This document shows positions 20,841 to 25,935 of a stretch of DNA of 25,935 bases, in pieces. This DNA is from Anaerolineae bacterium (lineage in GTDB: Bacteria > Chloroflexota > Anaerolineae > JAAYZQ01). How positions within the stretch are numbered: position 1 is the first letter of the stretch; the number at the start of each line of letters is the position of its first letter. The translations under genes and the position numbers were made by a program. The DNA lies in the NCBI GenBank assembly GCA_016929795.1, contig JAFGIA010000216.1, positions 1 through 25,935 on the forward strand, written 5' to 3'. Below the pieces are notes generated by a model. That model was given only the letters and a program-made list of their open reading frames with translations. It had not been told where the DNA came from and made no database searches.

Positions 20841-21968
20841 GTGATCTATCTTAACAACGCCGCGACATCGTTTCCCAAGCCGACCACGGTGGTCGAGGCG
20901 GTCAGCCGGTGGCTTCTGGAGCCACCGGCTGACCCCGGCCGCGAGAGTTCCATTGTCGAGGACCCGCTTGCCACCTGCCGAGCTGAGCTGGCAGCACTCT
21001 TTGGTGTAGAGGATCCGAACCGGCTCGCGTTGCTATCGTCAGCTACCCACGCGATCAACCTCGTGATTCACGCCCTGGTGAAGCCAGGCAGCCACGTCAT
21101 CACCACGATGCTCGAACACAATTCAGTCCTGCGTCCCATCGCCCATCGCCAGCAAAGCCAGGGGGTGACCGTGACCCACGTATGGCCCGATCCAACCGGG
21201 CAAATCTCCGCTGAGGCAGTAGCCGCGGCGGTTACCAAAGACACAAGCCTGATTGTGATGACACATGCATCGAATGTCACCGGTAGCATCCAGCCAACGG
21301 CCGAGGTGGCAGAAATCGCGGCCGGGGCCGGCATTCCCCTTCTGGTCGATGCCGCCCAGAGCGCCGGTGCCATCCCGATTGTCCATCAACACCTTCCAGG
21401 GCAAGTGTACATCGCCTTCGCAGGCCACAAAGGGCTTCTGGGTCTGCCAGGCACTGGCGGATTGGTGCTGGCCGACAGACATCTTCCACAACTGATCGTA
21501 GGTGGCACCGGCGTGCGCAGTGAAAGCCTCCTTCATCCGCCCGATCTCCCGCTGCGGCACGAGGCCGGCACCCCCAATCTCCCTGGGGTAGTGGGCCTGC
21601 TTGCCGGAGTGCGAGCCGTGCGTGCGCGTGGGGTCGAGGTCGAAGGTGCACACCGCCACCACTTGGTCGAGCGCCTCCGCGTCAAACTCGAAAGAGTGAA
21701 AGGGGTACGCCTCCTACCCCTCTCTGGCAACGATGGGCGCGCTGGGATCGTTTCCTTTGCCGTGGACGGGTGGGCGCCTGAAGAAATGGGCTACGTACTT
21801 CGGACATCGTTTGGCATCATCACCCGCAGTGGCCTGCATTGCGCACCTCTCATCCACCAGGTAACCGGCACCGCGCCGCTGGGAACGATCCGCGCAAGTG
21901 TCGGTCCGGCCAATAGCCCTGAGCAGGTGGATGCCCTGGCGGCAGCGGTTGCCCAACTGGTAGCGTGA
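20841..21968 (+). CDS. Class V aminotransferase / cysteine desulfurase-like PLP enzyme
   Basis: This 375-aa protein of the NifS/SufS superfamily begins VIYLNNAATSFPKP, typical of the TIGR01977-like 'cysteine desulfurase family protein' branch. Visible are a PLP-stacking His in EHNSV (about residue 92-96), LLVDAAQSAGAIPI with the PLP-binding Asp, the Schiff-base Lys in FAGHKGLLG and a Cys in RSGLHCAPLIHQ that aligns with the sulfur-accepting cysteine of this family. It could move sulfur from cysteine or act on another amino compound. GTG at 20841 gives the family N-terminus but has a poor ribosome binding site; GTG at 20775 overlaps the upstream gene and would add 22 unlike residues. It is followed after one base by the 104-aa gene, which argues for translational coupling. 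No SufU, IscU or tRNA-thiolation partner is in the window. Confidence 0.85.
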   Translation: MIYLNNAATSFPKPTTVVEAVSRWLLEPPADPGRESSIVEDPLATCRAELAALFGVEDPNRLALLSSATHAINLVIHALVKPGSHVITTMLEHNSVLRPIAHRQQSQGVTVTHVWPDPTGQISAEAVAAAVTKDTSLIVMTHASNVTGSIQPTAEVAEIAAGAGIPLLVDAAQSAGAIPIVHQHLPGQVYIAFAGHKGLLGLPGTGGLVLADRHLPQLIVGGTGVRSESLLHPPDLPLRHEAGTPNLPGVVGLLAGVRAVRARGVEVEGAHRHHLVERLRVKLERVKGVRLLPLSGNDGRAGIVSFAVDGWAPEEMGYVLRTSFGIITRSGLHCAPLIHQVTGTAPLGTIRASVGPANSPEQVDALAAAVAQLVA

Positions 21969-21969
21969 C

Positions 21970-22284
21970 ATGGTACATGTCGTGGACTCGCAGGTCCTGG
22001 AAAACTGCCTGGACAGCTCGGTAGTCAAAGAGATCTGGTTGTCCGAACCTGTTGGGGAGATGGTCATGCGGCGTATGGCTCGCCAGGGCAAGCTGCAGTT
22101 CTTTCCCGATTTTCCCCGCCCTTATTTCCGCATCGACCGCAGCCGGACCTACGTGGTGCAAGGTGTTTTCGACAACACCTCTGTGCGAGTGACGTTCTCA
22201 CCACTAGCAGACGTGAACGCCGAAGAGCAGTTGAAAGCCTTCATCGAGACCCCCCTGCTTGACCAACCCTCCCCCCAGGGGTAG
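21970..22284 (+). CDS. 104-aa orphan protein coupled to the aminotransferase
   Basis: I do not recognise this small protein. The ATG is one base after the TGA of the aminotransferase gene, so it is probably translated by coupling. It begins with a helical MVHVVDSQVLENCLDSS, then VGEMVMRRMARQGKLQFFPDFPRPYFRIDRSRTY (a basic, aromatic segment, about residues 28-61) and a beta part VVQGVFDNTSVRVTFSP. A single cysteine and no membrane segment are present. Its length, coupling and clean codon use make it a real gene. A subunit or regulator of the PLP enzyme or of the V4R-like proteins is a fair guess from position only. Confidence 0.7.
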   Translation: MVHVVDSQVLENCLDSSVVKEIWLSEPVGEMVMRRMARQGKLQFFPDFPRPYFRIDRSRTYVVQGVFDNTSVRVTFSPLADVNAEEQLKAFIETPLLDQPSPQG

Positions 22285-22339
22285 CCGATCTCGCCATCCG
22301 GCACCCTCAGGCAGTGCTCGCAGCGCGCACGCAGGCCAT

Positions 22340-24139
22340 TCACAAGCTATCGCTTCCCTGCCCGCCTTGGCGGGTATCCTCCAGCCGCCTGCGCAACTCC
22401 TCCTCAATATCGATCATGTGCAGCGCGCCGAGGTATGACTTGTTCTGGGGCATAACAATGTCCTGGAGGATCGACAGCACGATCGAAACCTCGCGCACCT
22501 TCTCCTCGACGACATCGGCCATGTGCGCCACCGGTGTGTTTGCGGCCGGCGTCTCTGAGGCCCAGTCTGCTGCCTCGCACCTGAGCTTCTGGGCAACGCC
22601 CATCAGCGCCTGGAGTGGGTTGTTGACGTGGTGTGCCAGGGTGACGACCGCATCGTGCAATGTTTCGGTGGCAACTGCTTTGCGCGCGGCGGCATGCAGC
22701 CGCGCATTTTCGACGGCGAGGGCAACAAACGCGGCGGCACCCTGCAGCAGAGCCTCGTCCTCGGGCGTAAACCCAAAAGCGTGCCCCTCGCCCGCCGCGC
22801 CGCCATCCGTCTTGTTCACTGCCTCGATGGCACCGATGATGCGCCCGGATAGGATCAGGGGCACGCATAGCAGCGACCGGGTATGAAAGCCAGTGGCCCG
22901 GTCGATCCCGCTGAAAAAGCGCGGATCCTGCCTGACATCGTCGATGCGCGCCGACAGTCCATGCTCTACCACCCACCCGATGACTCCCTGTCCTACGGCC
23001 ATGTGAAAATGTCTCACCATCTGATCGTCGTCGCCCAGCACGGCATCAAATGCCAGATCTTGCGCTTCCTCGTCGAGCAGTGCGACCGACGCCGTCTCGG
23101 CACGCACGCTCTCGCGCACCTCGCGTACGACGGTGGTGATGACAGTATCGAGATCGAGGGACGACACAACCGTCCGCGCGATGCGGTTGACTGCCGCGAG
23201 CTGCCGGGCTCGCTGCTCCACCTCTTCGTACAGGCGGCAGTTACTGAGTGCGATCGCGGCATAATCGGCCAGTGCAGTCAGGCGGCTCTCGGCCTCTGCC
23301 GGCAGCGCGCGCGCCTCACGCACCGATGCCACCCCCATCACGCCAATGGGCATGTCGCCCAAGCGCACCGGGACGTAAAGCAGCGAGTGAGGTTGTTTCC
23401 CAAGGTACCCGGTGACGCCGCTCTGCCGCTCCGCCGGCGACAGCCGAATCGGCTGGCCCGAGCGCAGCACGTCGACCGCATGCCCGTCGCCTACGTCCCT
23501 GTCGATGCCTGCTGTATAGCCCTGCGCATGGCGCACCGCCTCCAGTCGCAGCTCGCCCCCTGCCGGCTCAACCAGGAATATGACACTGGCATCCGCGCCA
23601 GTCAGGTAGAGGGCCGCGTCGAGGATGCGGTGCAGCACCTGGTCACGCGGCATGACCGAGGCGACAGAGCGCCCCACGGCCTGCAGCGTCACCAGATCCC
23701 GCATGCGCTGCGTCAACTGGTCGTTAGCTACCTGCAGCTCGGAAACCAACCGCTCCCGCTCGGCGCGCAGGCGGCACTCTGCGAGCGCCCAGTCGATCGA
23801 TACAAGTAATTCATTTATGTCAAATGGGGTGAGGATATAGTCACGCACGCCCAATCGAAGCGCGCGCACCACCACCTCTTCTGATCCACCGACGGCCATC
23901 AGGATCACGGGGGGGGCAAACTCCTGCCGGTGCAATGCCTCCAGCACGTCGAGTCCCGACATACCCGGCACGCTCACATCGAGCAGCAGCAGGTCAGGCG
24001 GATCAGCCAATGCCATCTTGAGCCCATCGCGGCCATCACTCACCGTCCTCAACTGGTACCCGAGAGGCTCCAGCAAGTCAGTGATGAGGGTCACGGTCTC
24101 GATTTTGTCGTCAACGATCAGTATTCGCTCGCCAGCCAT
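22340..24139 (-). CDS. Receiver-GAF-GAF signalling protein with HisKA-like end but no ATPase domain
   Basis: This is a 599-aa cytosolic protein. The receiver domain (1-118) has the acidic pair Asp10-Asp11 and phospho-acceptor Asp54 (LLLLDVSVPGM). The usual Thr/Ser after strand 4 is Ala82 (VILMAVGG) and the invariant Lys is Thr104 (DYILTPFD). A coiled coil (120-150) leads to GAF 1 (about 150-305) and GAF 2 (about 325-482). The C-terminal part carries LHDAVVTLAHHVNNPLQAL, an H-box of the HEINNPL type (His503), and stops 96 residues later without N, G1, F or G2 boxes. The reading frame ends cleanly and no lost ATPase domain is found below 22340. GAGGGGGAG lies before the ATG at 24139. It converges on the Roadblock/V4R operon with 55 bases between stops. 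Confidence 0.85.
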   Translation of the reverse strand: MAGERILIVDDKIETVTLITDLLEPLGYQLRTVSDGRDGLKMALADPPDLLLLDVSVPGMSGLDVLEALHRQEFAPPVILMAVGGSEEVVVRALRLGVRDYILTPFDINELLVSIDWALAECRLRAERERLVSELQVANDQLTQRMRDLVTLQAVGRSVASVMPRDQVLHRILDAALYLTGADASVIFLVEPAGGELRLEAVRHAQGYTAGIDRDVGDGHAVDVLRSGQPIRLSPAERQSGVTGYLGKQPHSLLYVPVRLGDMPIGVMGVASVREARALPAEAESRLTALADYAAIALSNCRLYEEVEQRARQLAAVNRIARTVVSSLDLDTVITTVVREVRESVRAETASVALLDEEAQDLAFDAVLGDDDQMVRHFHMAVGQGVIGWVVEHGLSARIDDVRQDPRFFSGIDRATGFHTRSLLCVPLILSGRIIGAIEAVNKTDGGAAGEGHAFGFTPEDEALLQGAAAFVALAVENARLHAAARKAVATETLHDAVVTLAHHVNNPLQALMGVAQKLRCEAADWASETPAANTPVAHMADVVEEKVREVSIVLSILQDIVMPQNKSYLGALHMIDIEEELRRRLEDTRQGGQGSDSL

Positions 24140-24178
24140 TTACTCCCCCTCAAGGGCAACTCACAAGTAACAAGCACT

Positions 24179-24955
24179 TTACCACTTTTTGCTTGCTATT
24201 TCAAGCGTTTCCAAGGGTTCCTTGCCGCACGCGGGCAGGCCTGCCGCATCGAACAGGTAGCCATAGCCCGAGTCGAGGGCCTCGGTCACCACCGATCGGC
24301 CAAACGCCTTGCGCAAAAAGAGGTAGCGTGAAGAGAAGCAGAGAGCCTGCCATGGGGCGTGATAGTGCACGCACAGCGGCGCCTCATTCTTGAGGACGAG
24401 TAGCCTGTCAGGCCGGCGCAGGTCCACATTCATTGTCGCGAACCGGCCCTCCAGCCGTGCCATCTCGTTTTTTACAGCCGCCATGTAGCGGCCATCATCC
24501 CCTGCAGGCGACAGGGTATCGAGCAACCGGAAGATGATCTCACTGTCCACTTCTCCCTGGCGAGGCAGCGCCAACGCCGCAAAGAGCTGGTCGTCGTTTT
24601 TGATGTGCCCATTGTGAATGCCAACGACGTGGCCGGCCACCACCGGGTGGTTGTTGGCATTGTTCCAGCGGCTGCCCTTGGTCGGCATGCGCGTGTGGCC
24701 CAGCAGGCACGTCGTCTCTGGCCCGAGGGCATCCACCACCCGCCGGTAGCCATCCATCTCGACCAGCTCAGTGGCCGGCACCGGCGCCTTGAAGAGCAGG
24801 AGACTGCTATCGCTGCGCACCAAGGCTACCCCCGACGCCTCGCGCCCTCGCTCCTCATTAAAAAGCAGCGTCTGCGTGAAACAGTCGCGGATCTCGGCCC
24901 ACTCCTGCTCTGTCCGCTCACCCGGACAGATGAAAATCCCTGCCAGCCCACACAC
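24179..24955 (-). CDS. Stand-alone class II glutamine amidotransferase (Ntn-type)
   Basis: This 258-aa protein is a single glutaminase domain like the N-terminal half of GlmS/PurF. Such domains split glutamine and hand ammonia to a partner. The nucleophile is Cys2 of MCGLAGIF, which requires Met1 removal; the start is thus fixed at GTG 24955 (GTGTGTGGG), 5 bases after GGGAGGGG. The glutamine-binding Arg is in GHTRMPTKG (86-94) and the oxyanion Asn-Gly in VGIHNGHIKN (111-120); Asp137 in GEVDSEI is also typical. There is no synthase domain, so a partner protein must use the ammonia. The upstream truncated gene, 56 bases away on the same strand, is the obvious candidate. The family call is firm and the pathway unknown. 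Confidence 0.88.
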   Translation of the reverse strand: MCGLAGIFICPGERTEQEWAEIRDCFTQTLLFNEERGREASGVALVRSDSSLLLFKAPVPATELVEMDGYRRVVDALGPETTCLLGHTRMPTKGSRWNNANNHPVVAGHVVGIHNGHIKNDDQLFAALALPRQGEVDSEIIFRLLDTLSPAGDDGRYMAAVKNEMARLEGRFATMNVDLRRPDRLLVLKNEAPLCVHYHAPWQALCFSSRYLFLRKAFGRSVVTEALDSGYGYLFDAAGLPACGKEPLETLEIASKKW

Positions 24956-25011
24956 AAACCCCTCCCGAAGGTAACAAATCGCTGCCGCCCCGCACCCAAT
25001 CTCCCAATTCC

Positions 25012-25935
25012 CTACTTGACAAACACCACCGCCCCCACCCGCTCATCCCACCGTAGCCCACGCAGCCTGTCGAGTGCATCGAGCCGGCGCTCGAGCTCCT
25101 GGGGTGCCAGGAAAAGGGTATGGGCGACGGTCCACTTCCAGGCGTCGATCTCTGCGCAGCCTGTCAGCTCAGCCAGTTCGATGCAGCGCATCAGCTTCTG
25201 GTCGGTTTGGTCGAGCGCGCCTTCCTCTGTTGCGGCACGTTCAGCAAGTAACGCTTCGATCTCGGGCCAATCGCGCCCGCCCACACGTAGCAGCGAGATG
25301 GGCGTCTCGGCCAGCAGGCTGAGCACCTCGTAGCTCGGGTTGTGCTCAAAGCGGTCGAACGTCGGCTTGAGCAGATCCAGCAGCTCGCGCGTCCCACTGC
25401 GCAGCTCCTCCACGATTTCGGGCGTCACCCCCTGCGTATCACTCGTCGCCAGGTTGCCGTCGTTGTTGCTCAGCAGGTTGAGCAGCACCTCCTTGCGCCG
25501 CCACTCGCCGATACGCCCGACGTGAATCACCCCATACTGGCTCATCTCCACTGCCTTGAGCAGCATGGCCAAAAAAAGAAAGGTCTTGGCGACAATGCTT
25601 GTCGGCGAAAGGTCAGCGTCGGGAAAGCGGTTTTCATAGTGCAGCACCTTGATCGAGCCGGCAGGGTGGAACACCATGTGCTCCAGGTTCAAAAAGTTGT
25701 TGTGCTCGGGTACCTGGCGGCTCTCGCGCAGGCGCTGCTGGATCTCGTGCATGCGCTGCGTGCCCGGCGTGTGGCGCACCATCTCCAGGTGGCTGCAGTA
25801 GTTACGCCGCCGGCAGAGCGCCTCCAGCGCGTCGCCACCGCTCGTCAAAAAGCGCAGCTCGGGTGCGTAGCGGCGCGTCAGGTTCCACACATTGGCGAGA
25901 ATGATCTCGGGCATCGGCTCGGCCAGGCCGACGGC
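25012..25935 (-). CDS. Protein of unknown family, possibly amidoligase-like (5' end outside window)
   Basis: At least 307 residues are visible; the frame is open to the right edge, and the first in-window ATG (25914) is preceded by seven in-frame codons with no stop, so the true start may lie outside. The N-terminal visible part includes PELRFLTSGGDAL, then PAGSIKVLHYENRFPDADLSP, where the E-x-R-x-x-D string recalls the metal/glutamate-binding strand of GCS-fold carboxylate-amine ligases. The rest is mainly helical (LLKAVEMSQYGVIH, WRRKEVLLNLLSN, TRELLDLLKPTFDRF). A neighbouring class II amidotransferase fits with known amidoligase-glutaminase pairings, but the family match is weak and by eye. 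There is no signal peptide or membrane segment in the visible part. It ends with VGAVVFVK. Confidence 0.6.
   Translation of the reverse strand, partial: AVGLAEPMPEIILANVWNLTRRYAPELRFLTSGGDALEALCRRRNYCSHLEMVRHTPGTQRMHEIQQRLRESRQVPEHNNFLNLEHMVFHPAGSIKVLHYENRFPDADLSPTSIVAKTFLFLAMLLKAVEMSQYGVIHVGRIGEWRRKEVLLNLLSNNDGNLATSDTQGVTPEIVEELRSGTRELLDLLKPTFDRFEHNPSYEVLSLLAETPISLLRVGGRDWPEIEALLAERAATEEGALDQTDQKLMRCIELAELTGCAEIDAWKWTVAHTLFLAPQELERRLDALDRLRGLRWDERVGAVVFVK

Noticed and set aside
22285..22339. Frameshifted remains of an ATPase domain after the HisKA-like end
   Set aside because: The gap is only 55 bases and carries no N, G or F box in any frame; below it lies the 104-aa gene on the other strand.
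22883..23809. 308-codon plus-strand frame
   Set aside because: It is antisense to the receiver-GAF-GAF gene and has no recognisable domain; it is a codon-bias shadow.

Overview
The window is GC-rich, densely packed bacterial chromosome with short intergenic gaps and mostly AGGAGG-type ribosome binding sites. Several sigma70-type promoters are close to consensus. No tRNA, rRNA, CRISPR array, phage or transposase gene was seen. The gene families suggest a Chloroflexota member, perhaps Anaerolineae-like: DUF4388/Roadblock proteins, multi-GAF signalling proteins, a membrane-anchored COG3743-type helix-hairpin-helix protein, and GTCATTGCGAG / GATTGGC palindromic repeats. This placement is inference from family content and not proven.

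Left part (1-4.6 kb): a two-gene minus-strand envelope operon (a coiled-coil/HhH membrane protein and a truncated membrane-anchored protein), then a nitroreductase-family gene with a near-consensus promoter. Next comes a repeat-rich gap with an 88-bp MITE-like palindrome, which sits against what looks like the 3' remnant of an isochorismatase-type hydrolase gene. That remnant runs straight into nadE (NAD synthetase), followed by an AhpD/CMD-family gene. A four-TM membrane protein on the minus strand closes this part.

Middle (4.6-15.4 kb): a plus-strand run encodes a HerA/VirB4-like ATPase with a long coiled coil, an SRAP (YedK/HMCES) abasic-site protein and a pentapeptide-repeat protein. On the minus strand lie uvrB and, downstream of it, a LuxE-like acyl-activating enzyme and a LuxC-like acyl reductase. 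This is a fatty-acid-to-aldehyde pair with no luciferase genes in view. Further upstream on the same strand are a short QueG-like Fe-S protein and a four-TM protein with an extracytoplasmic beta domain.

Right part (15.5-25.9 kb): a membrane GAF-GAF histidine kinase is divergent from an Ada/Ogt-type DNA alkyltransferase. Then comes a tight five-gene plus-strand operon: DUF4388-Roadblock fusion, two V4R-like proteins, a class V aminotransferase/cysteine desulfurase-like enzyme and a 104-aa orphan. This is the best candidate for an undescribed system. A receiver-GAF-GAF protein with a histidine-kinase dimerisation motif but no ATPase domain converges on it. The window ends with a stand-alone class II glutamine amidotransferase and a truncated protein with faint resemblance to GCS-fold amidoligases.

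DNA-damage functions recur (SRAP, UvrB, alkyltransferase, HerA-like ATPase) but are spread over separate transcription units. All assignments are by eye from motifs; no search was run.
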